Of a stretch of DNA of 64,000 bases, positions 40,351 through 49,516 are shown piece by piece. A program made the position numbers and the translations under genes. Under the pieces are notes generated by a model, which worked only from the letters and a program-made list of their open reading frames with translations, searched no databases and was not told the DNA's origin. Source of the DNA: Paracoccus sp. MKU1. Lineage in GTDB: Bacteria; Pseudomonadota; Alphaproteobacteria; Rhodobacterales; Rhodobacteraceae. The stretch covers positions 1 through 64,000 of the forward strand of contig NZ_LLWQ01000193.1 in NCBI RefSeq assembly GCF_001447385.1. The letters run 5' to 3'. How positions within the stretch are numbered: position 1 is the stretch's first letter; the number at the start of each line of letters is the position of its first letter.

Positions 40351-41226
40351 ATGACCGGAAACCTGCGCACCTTCATCCTGATGGCCGCCTTGACCGCGCT
40401 GGTCATGGGCATGGGCGGGCTGATCGGCGGCCAGGGCGGCGCGGTGATCGCGCTGGTGATCGCCGGGGCGGGCAATCTCTTCGCCTGGTGGAACAGCGAC
40501 AAGATGGTGCTGCGCCAGCAGGGCGCGCATCCGGTCACCCGCCAGCAGGCGCCGGAACTGGTCGATATGGTGGCGGCGCTGGCGCAGCGGGCAAACCTGC
40601 CGATGCCCAAGGTCTATGTGCTGGAAACCGAACAGCCCAACGCCTTCGCCACCGGCCGCAACCCGGAAAACGCCGCCGTCGCGGTGACGCAGGGCATCAT
40701 GCGGGTGCTGAACCGCGACGAACTGGCCGGGGTGATCGCGCATGAACTGGCGCATATCAAGCATCGCGACACGCTGACCATGACCGTCACCGCCACCATG
40801 GCCGGCGCCATCGCCATGCTGGGCAACATGCTGATGTTTTCGTCCATGTTCGGCGGGCGCGACGACAATCGCGGCGGCGGGCTGGCGGCGATCCTCGCCA
40901 TGGTCTTCGCGCCGCTCGCGGCGGGGCTGGTGCAGATGGCGATCTCGCGCACCCGCGAATACGAGGCCGACCGCATGGGCGCCGAGATCTGCGGCCGGCC
41001 GATGGCGCTGGCCGGTGCGCTGGCCAAGATCTCGCGCGCGGCGGGCCAGGTTGTGAACATCCCGGCCGAAAAGAACCCCGCCTCGGCCAGCCTGTTCATC
41101 GTGAACCCGCTGCACGCGCTGCGCATGGACCGGCTGTTCGCCACCCACCCGCCGACCGAGGAGCGCATCGCCCGGCTGCAAGCCATGGCCTCGGGCGCGG
41201 GCACCGGCCCCTGGGGTGGCCGATGA
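40351..41226 (+). CDS. htpX: Membrane zinc metalloprotease HtpX
   Basis: Inner-membrane quality-control protease of 291 residues. It has two N-terminal membrane helices, the zinc motif His131-Glu132-Leu-Ala-His135 ([13 protein letters not shown]), two further hydrophobic segments, and the third ligand Glu in [12 protein letters not shown]. It sits between ruvA and ruvB, 4 bases after ruvA and overlapping ruvB by 4 (ATGA), so it is expressed with recombination genes. The final residues TGPWGGR are typical of alphaproteobacterial HtpX. Confidence 0.95.
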   Translation: MTGNLRTFILMAALTALVMGMGGLIGGQGGAVIALVIAGAGNLFAWWNSDKMVLRQQGAHPVTRQQAPELVDMVAALAQRANLPMPKVYVLETEQPNAFATGRNPENAAVAVTQGIMRVLNRDELAGVIAHELAHIKHRDTLTMTVTATMAGAIAMLGNMLMFSSMFGGRDDNRGGGLAAILAMVFAPLAAGLVQMAISRTREYEADRMGAEICGRPMALAGALAKISRAAGQVVNIPAEKNPASASLFIVNPLHALRMDRLFATHPPTEERIARLQAMASGAGTGPWGGR

Positions 41227-42248
41227 GCCAGCCCGATCCCATGCTGCGCCCCGAACCGCTGGAAAGCGACGGCGAGGATCGCGCGCTGCGCCCGCAGCGG
41301 CTCGAGGATTTCGTCGGCCAGGCCGAGGCGCGGGCGAACCTGCGCGTGTTTATCGAAAGCGCGCGGATGCGCGGCAAGGCCATGGACCACACGCTGTTCC
41401 ACGGCCCCCCCGGCCTCGGCAAGACCACGCTGGCGCAGATCATGGCGCGCGAGCTGGGGGTGAACTTCAAGATGACCTCCGGCCCGGTGCTGGCGCGGGC
41501 GGGTGACCTGGCCGCGATCCTGACCAATCTGGAAGCCCGCGACGTGCTGTTTATCGACGAGATCCACCGCATGAACCCGGCGGTCGAGGAGATCCTCTAT
41601 CCGGCGATGGAGGATTTCGAGCTGGACCTGGTGATCGGCGAGGGCCCCGCCGCCCGCACCGTGCGGATCGAGCTGCAACCCTTTACCCTGGTCGGCGCCA
41701 CCACCCGGCTCGGCCTGCTGACCACCCCCTTGCGCGACCGCTTCGGCATCCCGACCCGGCTGCAATTCTATACCATCGAGGAACTCGACCTGATCGTGAC
41801 CCGCGGCGCCCGGCTGATGGGCATCCCCTCGGAACCCGAGGGCACGCGCGAGATCGCCCGCCGCGCCCGCGGCACGCCGCGCATCGCCGGCCGCCTGCTG
41901 CGCCGGGTGATCGACTTCGCGCTGGTCGAGGGCGACGGCCGGCTGACCCGCAAGATCGCCGATTCGGCCCTGACCCGGCTTGGCGTGGATCATCTGGGGC
42001 TCGACATGGCCGACCGCCGCTATCTGGCGCTGATGGCCGAGCATTACGGCGGCGGCCCGGTCGGGGTCGAGACGCTTTCGGCCGCGCTGTCGGAAAGCCG
42101 CGATTCCATCGAGGAAGTGATCGAGCCCTATCTGATGCAGCAGGGCTTGGTCAGCCGCACCCCGCGCGGCCGCATGCTGGCGCGGCTGGGCTGGCGCCAC
42201 CTGGGTCTCGACGCCCCCCGCAATCAGGAAAGCCTGTTCGATGAATGA
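41223..42248 (+). CDS. ruvB: Holliday junction helicase RuvB
   Basis: AAA+ motor of 341 residues driving branch migration with RuvA. It has Walker A GPPGLGKT (61-68), Walker [11 protein letters not shown], sensor 1 GATTR and the arginine-finger region PLRDRFGI, followed by the C-terminal winged helix ([16 protein letters not shown]). Full length. Translationally coupled to htpX upstream and to a thioesterase gene downstream (8-base overlap). Confidence 0.98.
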   Translation: MSQPDPMLRPEPLESDGEDRALRPQRLEDFVGQAEARANLRVFIESARMRGKAMDHTLFHGPPGLGKTTLAQIMARELGVNFKMTSGPVLARAGDLAAILTNLEARDVLFIDEIHRMNPAVEEILYPAMEDFELDLVIGEGPAARTVRIELQPFTLVGATTRLGLLTTPLRDRFGIPTRLQFYTIEELDLIVTRGARLMGIPSEPEGTREIARRARGTPRIAGRLLRRVIDFALVEGDGRLTRKIADSALTRLGVDHLGLDMADRRYLALMAEHYGGGPVGVETLSAALSESRDSIEEVIEPYLMQQGLVSRTPRGRMLARLGWRHLGLDAPRNQESLFDE

Positions 42249-42651
42249 CCTGGAAAGCCGCATCCGCACCAGTTTCGACCGCCAGAGCATGATGCGCACG
42301 CTGGGCGCGCGACTTGCCCTGATCGAACCCGGGCGCATCGCCATCACCGCGCCGATCCTGCCGACATCGCTGCAACAGCAGGGCGCGGGCCATGCCGGCC
42401 TGACCTTCAGCATCGGCGATTCGGCCGCGGGCTATGCCGCGCTGACCCTGATGCCCGAGGCGGCCGAGGTCATGACGGTCGAGATGAAGATCAACCTGAT
42501 GTCCCCCGCGACCGGCGACCGGCTGGTGGCCGAGGGCCGGGTGATCCGCCCCGGCCGCCGCATCATGGTGGTCGCCGCCGATGTCTGGGCCGAAACGGGC
42601 GAGACGCGCAAGCATGTCGCCATGCTTCAGGGCACGATGATCCCGGTCTGA
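42241..42651 (+). CDS. PaaI-family hotdog thioesterase
   Basis: Single hotdog-fold domain of 136 residues with the family segment [28 protein letters not shown] and [28 protein letters not shown]. Predicted acyl-CoA thioesterase; substrate unknown. Its start lies 8 bases inside ruvB, making it the last gene of the ruv run. A dispersed 3' element follows. Confidence 0.88.
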   Translation: MNDLESRIRTSFDRQSMMRTLGARLALIEPGRIAITAPILPTSLQQQGAGHAGLTFSIGDSAAGYAALTLMPEAAEVMTVEMKINLMSPATGDRLVAEGRVIRPGRRIMVVAADVWAETGETRKHVAMLQGTMIPV

Positions 42652-42686
42652 CCTTGCGCCCTTGTCCAGCCTGACCGGCGTCGCGG

Positions 42687-42737
42687 CCGGGGGCATTGCG
42701 CCCCCGGACCCCCGCAGGATATTTGGACACGAAAGAA
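42687..42737 (+). repeat. Dispersed 3' element, copy downstream of the thioesterase gene
   Basis: A stem CCGGGGGC / GCCCCCGG is followed by the core GATATTTGGACACGAAAGAA. It is oriented with the ruv operon and placed about 35 bases after its last stop codon. Confidence 0.75.
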
Positions 42738-42757
42738 ATCAGCGCGGTTTCGTCCCA

Positions 42758-42815
42758 CTTTCTTCCGTGGAAAAATATCCTGGGGGAGCGCGGAACGCGC
42801 GGGGGCAAAGCCCCC
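42758..42815 (-). repeat. Dispersed 3' element, copy downstream of chorismate mutase
   Basis: On the reverse strand, 13 bases after the chorismate mutase stop, a hairpin GGGGGC-TTT-GCCCCC and second stem lead to AGGATATTTTTCCACGGAAG, a variant core. It faces the copy at 42687 and is nearly identical over about 40 bases to the copy at 33004-33060. Confidence 0.7.
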
Positions 42816-42828
42816 GACACGCTTGCCG

Positions 42829-43146
42829 CTAAGCCTGCCTGGGGGCGGAAAGCACCCGGTCTTCCTGGGCGATGAAATGCTCCATCATCACGCGCCAGAG
42901 CTGCTCGGCCAGATCGGGATCCAGCCCGTGCGCGCTTGCCAGCCGCCGGGCATTGGCGGCAACCTCCTCGACGCGGCTGTCGATCCGGGCCGGCAGGTTC
43001 TCGCGGGCCTTGATCCGGGCCGCCTCGTCGATCAGCGCCGAGCGCTCGGCCAGAAGCGCCACCAGCCGCGCGTCCAGCGCGTCGATGCGGGCGCGCAATG
43101 CAGGCATGGCGGAATTCGGCGGCAATTCGGGTTCAGGACGGCTCAT
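42829..43146 (-). CDS. Chorismate mutase, AroQ type
   Basis: Helical protein of 105 residues matching the AroQ chorismate mutase fold: ALRARIDALDARLVALLAERSALIDEAARIK, with the conserved Arg and Lys of the active site, and HFIAQEDRVLSA near the end. Predicted to convert chorismate to prephenate, monofunctional. PchB-like isochorismate pyruvate lyase is an alternative, but no siderophore-synthesis genes are nearby. It is an isolated gene, convergent with the ruv run. Confidence 0.9.
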   Translation of the reverse strand: MSRPEPELPPNSAMPALRARIDALDARLVALLAERSALIDEAARIKARENLPARIDSRVEEVAANARRLASAHGLDPDLAEQLWRVMMEHFIAQEDRVLSAPRQA

Positions 43147-43212
43147 ACCCGTCCCATGCCCTGCCCGGCCGTCCGGTGCAAGCCCCGGCTGTGGCCGAAT
43201 TGCCGCAGTGGA

Positions 43213-43230
43213 TCGGCGGATTTCCGCCGA
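43213..43230. repeat. Perfect 8-bp inverted repeat
   Basis: TCGGCGGA-TT-TCCGCCGA lies about 70 bases upstream of the chorismate mutase start and 88 bases before the small hydrophobic frame. It could be an operator or a weak hairpin. Confidence 0.35.
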
Positions 43231-43317
43231 AACCGGAACGACATGGCGAGAATCGCCGTTTTGACCTCAACTGACACAGGGGCATGGCTCCTTGCTTTGT
43301 TCTTGAAAGGTCATGAG

Positions 43318-43398
43318 ATGAAGGCAGCCAGCTTTGTCATCAATGTGGGCTTCGGCCTGGGTCTCGCGCTTGGCGCCGTCGCGCTTCTGCTGCTCTGA
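43318..43398 (+). CDS. Possible 26-residue hydrophobic membrane peptide
   Basis: A short frame, MKAASFVINVGFGLGLALGA followed by VALLLL, would form a single membrane helix. The ATG follows GAAAGG with 7-base spacing. The gene ends 42 bases before a strong bidirectional terminator (43440-43468), giving a self-contained small transcription unit. Gly/Ala/Leu composition is typical of real small membrane proteins, but length alone gives little statistical support. Confidence 0.45.
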   Translation: MKAASFVINVGFGLGLALGAVALLLL

Positions 43399-43439
43399 CC
43401 GCCACCATCCGCTCCGCGCCAGACCCTTCCGCCAATGAC

Positions 43440-43468
43440 AAAACCCCCGGACGAAGTCCGGGGGTTTT
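43440..43468. terminator. Bidirectional rho-independent terminator downstream of ftsH
   Basis: A 12-bp perfect stem (AAAACCCCCGGA / TCCGGGGGTTTT) with a 5-base loop and A/T tracts on both sides. It lies 19 bases after the ftsH stop on the reverse strand and 41 bases after the small peptide frame on the forward strand, so it can stop transcription from both. Confidence 0.93.
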
Positions 43469-43487
43469 TCCTGTCTCGCTCGTCGGC

Positions 43488-45392
43488 TCAGCCCTGCGGC
43501 TGCGGCGCCGCGTCGGGCGCGGGCTTGGCCGCCCCTGCCCGCGGAATGGCGCTGACCGACGGGATCGTAGAGCCGGGCGCATCGTCGTCGCCGCCCAGCG
43601 GCTCGCCCCGGATCACCCGGCCGATATCCTCGCCGGTGAGGGTCTCGTATTCGAGGAGCCCCTTGGCGAGACGCTCGAATTCCTCCTCCTTCTCGGTCAG
43701 GATGCGGTAGGCTTCGCGATAACCCTCTTCGATGAGGTCATGGACCTCTTTCTCGATCAGTTCCTTGGTCGCCGCCGAGACCGAGAAACCGCCGGTATTG
43801 CCGGAATAGCCCTCATGCGCCTCGGCATAGTCGATGTTGCCGACCTTGTCGGACATGCCCCAGCGCATCACCATGGCACGGGCCAGCTGGCTGGCCTGCT
43901 GGATGTCGCCGGCCGGGCCGTTCGAGACGCCCTCCTCGCCGTATTTGATGATCTCGGCCGCCTTGCCGGCCATGGTCATCGCCAGCTTCTGCTTGGCCTC
44001 GTCCTTGTGATAGTTCAGCCGGTCCATCTCGGGCAGCGACACCACCATGCCGAGCGCGCCGCCGCGCGGGATGATCGTCGCCTTGTAGACCGGATCGCAT
44101 TTCGGCAGGCTCAGGCCGACGATGGCGTGGCCGGCCTCGTGATAGGCGGTCTTTTCCTTCTGCTCGGGGGTCAGGACCATGCTGCGGCGCTCGACGCCCA
44201 GCATCACCTTGTCCTTGGCGTTCTCGAAGTCCTCCATGGTGACGAAGCGGCGGCCGATGCGCGCGGCCATCAGCGCGGCCTCGTTCACCAGGTTCATCAG
44301 GTCGGCGCCGGAAAAGCCCGGCGTGCCGCGGGCGATGATGCGCAGGTCCACGTCGGGACCGACCGGCACCTTGCGGCTATGCACGCCAAGGATCTTTTCA
44401 CGCCCCTTGATGTCGGGATTCGGCACGTAGATCTGGCGGTCGAAGCGGCCGGGGCGCAGCAGCGCCGGGTCCAGCACGTCCTTGCGGTTGGTGGCGGCGA
44501 TGATGATGACGCCTTCGTTCGCGTCGAAGCCGTCCATCTCGACCAGCAGCTGGTTCAGGGTCTGCTCGCGCTCGTCATTGCCGCCGCCGATGCCGACGCC
44601 GCGGGCACGGCCCACCGCGTCGATCTCGTCGATGAAGACGATGCAGGGGGCGGATTTCTTGGCCTGTTCGAACATGTCGCGCACGCGCGAGGCGCCTACG
44701 CCCACGAACATCTCGACGAAATCAGAGCCCGAGATGGTGAAGAACGGCACGCCCGCCTCGCCGGCGATGGCGCGGGCGAGCAGCGTCTTGCCGGTGCCGG
44801 GCGGGCCGACCAGCAGCGCGCCTTTCGGGATCTTGCCGCCGAGGCGGCTGAATTTCTGCGGGTTGCGCAGGAATTCGACGATCTCCTCCAGTTCCTCCTT
44901 GGCCTCGTCGATGCCGGCCACGTCGTCGAAGGTCACGCGGCCGTGCTTTTCGGTCAGCAGCTTGGCGCGCGACTTGCCGAAGCCCATGGCCCCGCCCTTG
45001 CCGCCGCCCTGCATGCGGTTCATGAAGAAGATCCAGACGCCGATCAGCAGGATGAAGGGTAGCCAGACGCCCAGGAGCGACATGAAGCCCGATTGCTGCT
45101 GACGCTCGACCCGGACATCCACGCCGCGGTCGATCAGGCGGTTTGCCAGTTCCTCGCCCTGCGGCCGGACGGTGGCGAATTGCTTGCCGTCCTTGTCGGT
45201 GATGCCGACATTCTCGCCATCGATGGTGACGGCGGTGATCTCATCCTTTTCCACCCGCTGGATGAAATCGGAATAGCTGATCTGGCGGCTGTTCATCTGG
45301 GTCGATCCGTCGCTGAACAGGTTGAACAGCGCCAGGATCATCAGAAACAGGACCACCCAAAAGGCGATATTGCGCGCGTTGCCCAAAGGCAT
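43488..45392 (-). CDS. ftsH: ATP-dependent membrane zinc protease FtsH
   Basis: Membrane-anchored AAA+ protease of 634 residues. Two N-terminal helices (about 9-26 and 103-124) flank a periplasmic domain. Walker A is GPPGTGKT (196-203), Walker [13 protein letters not shown], and the zinc site is His418-Glu-Ala-Gly-His422. The C-terminal Ala/Pro-rich tail is disordered. It degrades unneeded membrane and regulatory proteins. It follows tilS by 54 bases in the same direction and ends at a strong terminator. Confidence 0.98.
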   Translation of the reverse strand: MPLGNARNIAFWVVLFLMILALFNLFSDGSTQMNSRQISYSDFIQRVEKDEITAVTIDGENVGITDKDGKQFATVRPQGEELANRLIDRGVDVRVERQQQSGFMSLLGVWLPFILLIGVWIFFMNRMQGGGKGGAMGFGKSRAKLLTEKHGRVTFDDVAGIDEAKEELEEIVEFLRNPQKFSRLGGKIPKGALLVGPPGTGKTLLARAIAGEAGVPFFTISGSDFVEMFVGVGASRVRDMFEQAKKSAPCIVFIDEIDAVGRARGVGIGGGNDEREQTLNQLLVEMDGFDANEGVIIIAATNRKDVLDPALLRPGRFDRQIYVPNPDIKGREKILGVHSRKVPVGPDVDLRIIARGTPGFSGADLMNLVNEAALMAARIGRRFVTMEDFENAKDKVMLGVERRSMVLTPEQKEKTAYHEAGHAIVGLSLPKCDPVYKATIIPRGGALGMVVSLPEMDRLNYHKDEAKQKLAMTMAGKAAEIIKYGEEGVSNGPAGDIQQASQLARAMVMRWGMSDKVGNIDYAEAHEGYSGNTGGFSVSAATKELIEKEVHDLIEEGYREAYRILTEKEEEFERLAKGLLEYETLTGEDIGRVIRGEPLGGDDDAPGSTIPSVSAIPRAGAAKPAPDAAPQPQG

Positions 45393-45446
45393 GTCCTCCG
45401 CGGGTAAACAGGCTTTCGCTTGAAAATAGGGATTCCGGCGTCAGGT

Positions 45447-46676
45447 TCAATGCGTATACAGCAAGGCGCGGAATTCCTGCATCCCGCGCAGCGGCTTTGC
45501 GCCGTAGCCCGGGGCCGGCCGCAGCACCGGCGCGGCGATCAGCCGGTCGCCCGTCCAGATGCCGGGACTGGCCGCGGCCTCGTCCCGCATCAGCCCCGCT
45601 CCGCGCCAGTCCAGCCCCGGCAGCGGCTCATGCCCCACGGCCCGCACCTGCTCGCCGGGCCGCACGCCCTCGACCCGCCAGCGCCGGTCCCAGATCGCCT
45701 CGGCCCCCTCGGCAGCGGGGCTGCGCAGGGCGGCGACGGGTTCGCGGATCAGCCACAGCAGGCCTTGGCGCGGCTCGACGATCACGCCGTCCAGCGTCAG
45801 CCTGGCCTCGCCTTCCAGCGCCGCCAGCGCATGCAGCAGCGGCGCACGCCGGGGCGGGTAATCGCCGCCGCCGACAAAGCGCAGCCCGGCGACGAGCAGA
45901 CGCCGCCGGATCTCCAGCGGCGCCTGGCGAAAGGCGGCCAGCGGCAGCGCCAGTGAACCGGCGCGGCTCTGCGCGCCTTCGGCCAGCCGCGCGGCGAACT
46001 CGCGCAGCGCATCCCGCGCCATGGCAAGATTGGCAGCCGATTGCGCCAGTTGCCCGATCGGCAGGTCCAGCGTGGCAATGGCCTTGCGCACCCGCACCCG
46101 CTCGAAATCCTGGTTCTCGTTCGAGGGATCGTCGGTCCAATCCAGCCCGCGCGTTGCCAGCCAGCGCCGCAGATCGGCACGGGTCACCTCCAGCAAAGGG
46201 CGCAGCCAGGTCATCCCGAAAGCCTCGCGCGCCGGCGCCATGGCCGACAGCCCGTCCACCCCCGCACCCCGGTTCAGGCGCATCAGCAGCGTCTCGGCCT
46301 GATCGTCCAGCGTATGGCCCAGAAGCACGGCGGACAGCCCGTGCCGCTGCGCCCAATCGGCCAGCAGGCGCAACCGGGCCTCGCGCGCGGCGGCCATCAG
46401 GTTGCCGCCACCCCGCCGCGTCCAGCGCAGGATTTCATGCGGGATGCCCAGGGCGCCCGCCGTCAGCCCGGCCTGACGCGCCTCCTCGGCCGAGCCGGGG
46501 CGCAGCCCGTGATCGACCGTCGCCGCCAGCAGGCGCGCATGGCCCCAGCCATGGGCCAGATGCAGCAATGCGGTGGAATCGCCGCCCCCCGACAAGGCGA
46601 TGCCGAGCGCGGGGCGGCCAGCGGCCAGACGGTCGAGCGCGGCATGGACCCGCGCCTCGACCGGCTCAGCCCTCAT
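45447..46676 (-). CDS. tilS: tRNA(Ile)-lysidine synthase
   Basis: PP-loop ATPase of 409 residues that modifies the CAU anticodon of tRNA-Ile to lysidine. The PP-loop is SGGGDS (29-34), followed by HLAHGWGHARLLAATVDHGLR and HTLDDQAETLLMRL. The C-terminal half is less conserved, as is usual. The start overlaps the cpoB stop by 11 bases. tilS followed by ftsH is a widespread gene pair. Confidence 0.94.
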   Translation of the reverse strand: MRAEPVEARVHAALDRLAAGRPALGIALSGGGDSTALLHLAHGWGHARLLAATVDHGLRPGSAEEARQAGLTAGALGIPHEILRWTRRGGGNLMAAAREARLRLLADWAQRHGLSAVLLGHTLDDQAETLLMRLNRGAGVDGLSAMAPAREAFGMTWLRPLLEVTRADLRRWLATRGLDWTDDPSNENQDFERVRVRKAIATLDLPIGQLAQSAANLAMARDALREFAARLAEGAQSRAGSLALPLAAFRQAPLEIRRRLLVAGLRFVGGGDYPPRRAPLLHALAALEGEARLTLDGVIVEPRQGLLWLIREPVAALRSPAAEGAEAIWDRRWRVEGVRPGEQVRAVGHEPLPGLDWRGAGLMRDEAAASPGIWTGDRLIAAPVLRPAPGYGAKPLRGMQEFRALLYTH

Positions 46677-47586
46677 CCGCGAGATCCGCCGCCGCCTCGG
46701 GGTCCAGATCCTCGGCCGAGCCCTCGACGGGCGCATCGCAGCCGGTATCGGCGATGCGCCGCTCGGCCTCGGCGGCCTGCGGCGCGTCGGGGAAGCGGGC
46801 GACGATTTCCTGAAGGTAGAAGCAGCCCTCTTGCGGGCCGGCCTTGGCGGACATGGCCCGCGACAGGCCCAGCAGCGCATCCGCCGCCTGCGGCCCGTTC
46901 GGGTTGGCGGCAAAGCTTTCCAGCCAGGCCACGCCCGCGCCTTCCAGATCGCCGGCGGAATCCAGCGCCGTCCCGCGCAGGAACAGCGCCTCGGCGGTCA
47001 GCGGACCGCCAACATGGGTTTCGGCGATGGCCGCGAAGAGCTCCGCAGCACGACGAAAGTCACCCTGACCGAGCACCTCCCGGGCCCGGTCGAAATCCGC
47101 CTTTTCCGCCGCGGTCGCGGCAGCCCCGGACGAAGGGGTCTTGGGTTGCGTCAGCGCGCCCTGCTGGTCCGAGGGCGGCAGGGGCACCGATCCGCCCTGC
47201 TCGCCCAGCGTCGGCGTGGTCAGGCTGCCCAGGTCGCAGCCCTCCTCCATCTCGCAAAGGCGGAACTCGATATCGCCGATGCGGGTGGTGCCGTCCCGGA
47301 CGATGCGGTCGATGCGGTTCTGCAACTGCTCGGTCTGGCCGGTCAGCTGCGCCAGCCGCGCCTCCATGGCGTTCATGCGGTCGATGGCGCTGTCGCCGCC
47401 CGCCGCCGCGAAGCCCGCCGGGCCCGAGGCGACAAGCTGCGCGCGCAGGCTTTGCAGGTCGGCTGAAAGCTGGTTCAGCTCGGCGCGGATATCGGCCAGG
47501 GTCTGCGCGTCCTGCGCCGCCACCGGCAGCGCCGCCAGCGCGAACCCGGCCGCGAGAAGCAGCCCCCTGAAGCCCCGGCCGGCCAT
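46666..47586 (-). CDS. cpoB: Cell division coordinator CpoB (YbgF), tol-pal system
   Basis: Periplasmic protein of 306 residues. A signal peptide (about 1-24, ending PVAAQ) is followed by a coiled-coil (about 30-105) and a C-terminal TPR domain (about 175-290, AEKADFDRAREVLGQGDFRRAAELF). CpoB coordinates peptidoglycan synthesis with outer-membrane constriction through TolA. The MAGRGF start is favoured because its ATG overlaps the pal stop by one base (TGATG). A disulfide-capable Cys pair (RLCEMEEGC) is in the linker. Confidence 0.93.
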   Translation of the reverse strand: MAGRGFRGLLLAAGFALAALPVAAQDAQTLADIRAELNQLSADLQSLRAQLVASGPAGFAAAGGDSAIDRMNAMEARLAQLTGQTEQLQNRIDRIVRDGTTRIGDIEFRLCEMEEGCDLGSLTTPTLGEQGGSVPLPPSDQQGALTQPKTPSSGAAATAAEKADFDRAREVLGQGDFRRAAELFAAIAETHVGGPLTAEALFLRGTALDSAGDLEGAGVAWLESFAANPNGPQAADALLGLSRAMSAKAGPQEGCFYLQEIVARFPDAPQAAEAERRIADTGCDAPVEGSAEDLDPEAAADLADEG

Positions 47587-48095
47587 CACATGCCCGCCCC
47601 TGGGCTGACCACCGTCACGGCACGGCGGTTCTTGGTGAAGCATTCCTCGGTCGAGCAGATCGCCAGCGGACGTTCCTTGCCATAGCTGACGGTGCGCAAC
47701 CGGCCCGGCGCGATGCCCTGCGAGATCAGGTATTCCTGCACCGAATTGGCACGGCGCGCACCCAGCGCGAGGTTGTATTCGCGGGTGCCCTGCTCATCGG
47801 CATGGCCCTCGATCACGGCGGCGAAACCGGCATTCTGGTTCAGCCAGCCAGCCTGGTTGGCCAGGATCACCCGCGCCTCGGGGGTCAGCGTGGACTGGTC
47901 CAGCGGGAACAGGACCGTGTCGCCGACGCTGGCCTTGAAATATTCGGCGCTGCCCGGCAGCACGGCCGAGCCGACGCCCGACGCGCCGCCCGCCCCGGCA
48001 TAGGGGTCCTGAATCTGCATGTCCTGCGCCGGCCGGGCGCAGGCCGCCAGCGCGAGAATGGCGCCGACCGCGGCAATTTTCATGAAAGTTTTCAT
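47586..48095 (-). CDS. pal: Peptidoglycan-associated lipoprotein Pal
   Basis: Outer-membrane lipoprotein of 169 residues. The lipobox LAAC places the lipidated Cys at residue 19. The OmpA-like domain contains the peptidoglycan-binding block VIEGHADEQGTREYNLALGARRA. It anchors the outer membrane to peptidoglycan and binds TolB. The start MKTFMK is chosen because it gives a normal lipoprotein signal and follows ACAGGATT; a longer ATG is in frame. Confidence 0.96.
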   Translation of the reverse strand: MKTFMKIAAVGAILALAACARPAQDMQIQDPYAGAGGASGVGSAVLPGSAEYFKASVGDTVLFPLDQSTLTPEARVILANQAGWLNQNAGFAAVIEGHADEQGTREYNLALGARRANSVQEYLISQGIAPGRLRTVSYGKERPLAICSTEECFTKNRRAVTVVSPGAGM

Positions 48096-48117
48096 AATCC
48101 TGTCCATTTCACGCACT

Positions 48118-49446
48118 TCAGGGCAGCAACGGGCCCCAGTCGGGGTCCGAAGCCGCGCCGTTGATCTTGACCGGGCGCATGTTGCGCCCCGTGATATCCA
48201 CCGAATGCAGGCGCGGCTGGCCGTCGCCGCCCGGGGTCACCCGCGTGAACATCACGACGCGGCCATTGGGGGCCCAAGTCGGGCCCTCGTCAAGGAACGA
48301 TTCCGTCAGCATTTTCTCTTCCGAGCCATCGGTGCGCATGACGCCGATGTGGAACTTGCCGCCAACCTGCCGGGTAAAGGCGATCATGTCGCCGCGCGGC
48401 GACCAGACCGGCGTGCCATAGCGCCCCTCGCCAAAGCTGATCCGCCTGGGCTCGCCGCCATTCGCCCCCATGATGTAAAGCTGCGGCGTGCCCGAGCGGT
48501 CGCTCTCGAACACGATCTGCTTGCCGTCGGGGCTGTAGCTGGGCGAGGTCTCGATCGAGGGCGCGTTGGTCAGCGCCCGCTGCGCCCCGGTCGCGGCATC
48601 CATCTGGTAGATGTCGGTATTGCCGTTCTTCTCCAGCGAATAGAGAATCCAGCGCCCGTCCGGCGAAAAGCGGGGCGAAAAGCTCATCGTGCCCTGCTGG
48701 CCCGCGCCAAGCTGGCGGGTGGCCAGCGAGTTCACGTCCATCATCATCGCTTGCGGGAAGCCCGTGGCATAGCTGGTGTAAAGCAGGCGCGAGCCGTCGG
48801 GCGAGAAGCGCGGCTTCAGCACCAGCGTCGCATCGTCGGTCAGCCATTTCACGTTGGCGCCGTCGTAATCCATGATGCCGATGCGCTTGCGGCGGGCGTC
48901 CTTGGGGCCGGTCTCCTGCACGAAGGCGACGCGGCTGTCGAAATAGGGCCCCTCGCCGGTCAGCCGCGAATAGACCTGGTCGGCGGCCTTGTGCGCGGCC
49001 CGGCGCCAGTTGCCGGTCGCGGCGTCGAACTGCATGCCGTCGCCCAGCGGCTGGCCGGCGAAGACGTCGAACAGCCGGAACTTGACGACGACCTTGCCGC
49101 CCTCGACCTTGACCGAACCGGTGATCAGCGCCTGGGCGTTGATCGCCTTCCAGTCCTCGTAGGAGACCGGCGCCTCGAAGCTTTCGGGACGCGCGATATG
49201 GGCGCTGGCCGGGATCTCGCGGAACAGCCCGGTGCCGGTCAGGTCGGCGGCGATCAGGTTCTGCACCTGCGCCAGGTATTCGCCCGCCCCGCCCTCGTCG
49301 TGAAAGCGGGCGATGGCAAAGGGCATCGGCTCGATCACCCCGTCGGTGATCTCGATCCGCAGGGGGCCGTCCTGCGCCAACACCGGCGCGGCAAGACCGA
49401 AGCCGGCAAGGGCCATGACGGAAGTCAGCAAGAATTTTCGCAACAT
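48118..49446 (-). CDS. tolB: Tol-Pal translocation protein TolB
   Basis: Periplasmic beta-propeller protein of 442 residues. A signal peptide (about 1-24, [16 protein letters not shown]) is followed by the alpha/beta domain and six propeller blades with repeated W/FSPDG motifs ([35 protein letters not shown]). It interacts with Pal and TolA during outer-membrane constriction. The ATG at 49446 was chosen for the signal peptide; an in-frame longer start exists. Confidence 0.97.
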   Translation of the reverse strand: MLRKFLLTSVMALAGFGLAAPVLAQDGPLRIEITDGVIEPMPFAIARFHDEGGAGEYLAQVQNLIAADLTGTGLFREIPASAHIARPESFEAPVSYEDWKAINAQALITGSVKVEGGKVVVKFRLFDVFAGQPLGDGMQFDAATGNWRRAAHKAADQVYSRLTGEGPYFDSRVAFVQETGPKDARRKRIGIMDYDGANVKWLTDDATLVLKPRFSPDGSRLLYTSYATGFPQAMMMDVNSLATRQLGAGQQGTMSFSPRFSPDGRWILYSLEKNGNTDIYQMDAATGAQRALTNAPSIETSPSYSPDGKQIVFESDRSGTPQLYIMGANGGEPRRISFGEGRYGTPVWSPRGDMIAFTRQVGGKFHIGVMRTDGSEEKMLTESFLDEGPTWAPNGRVVMFTRVTPGGDGQPRLHSVDITGRNMRPVKINGAASDPDWGPLLP

Positions 49447-49516
49447 GAATCGCCCTCTGGAGGTCTTGGTTGCAGGATAGAGTGTCGCGCAGCGGGATGC
49501 CATGTGGGATGCCATA

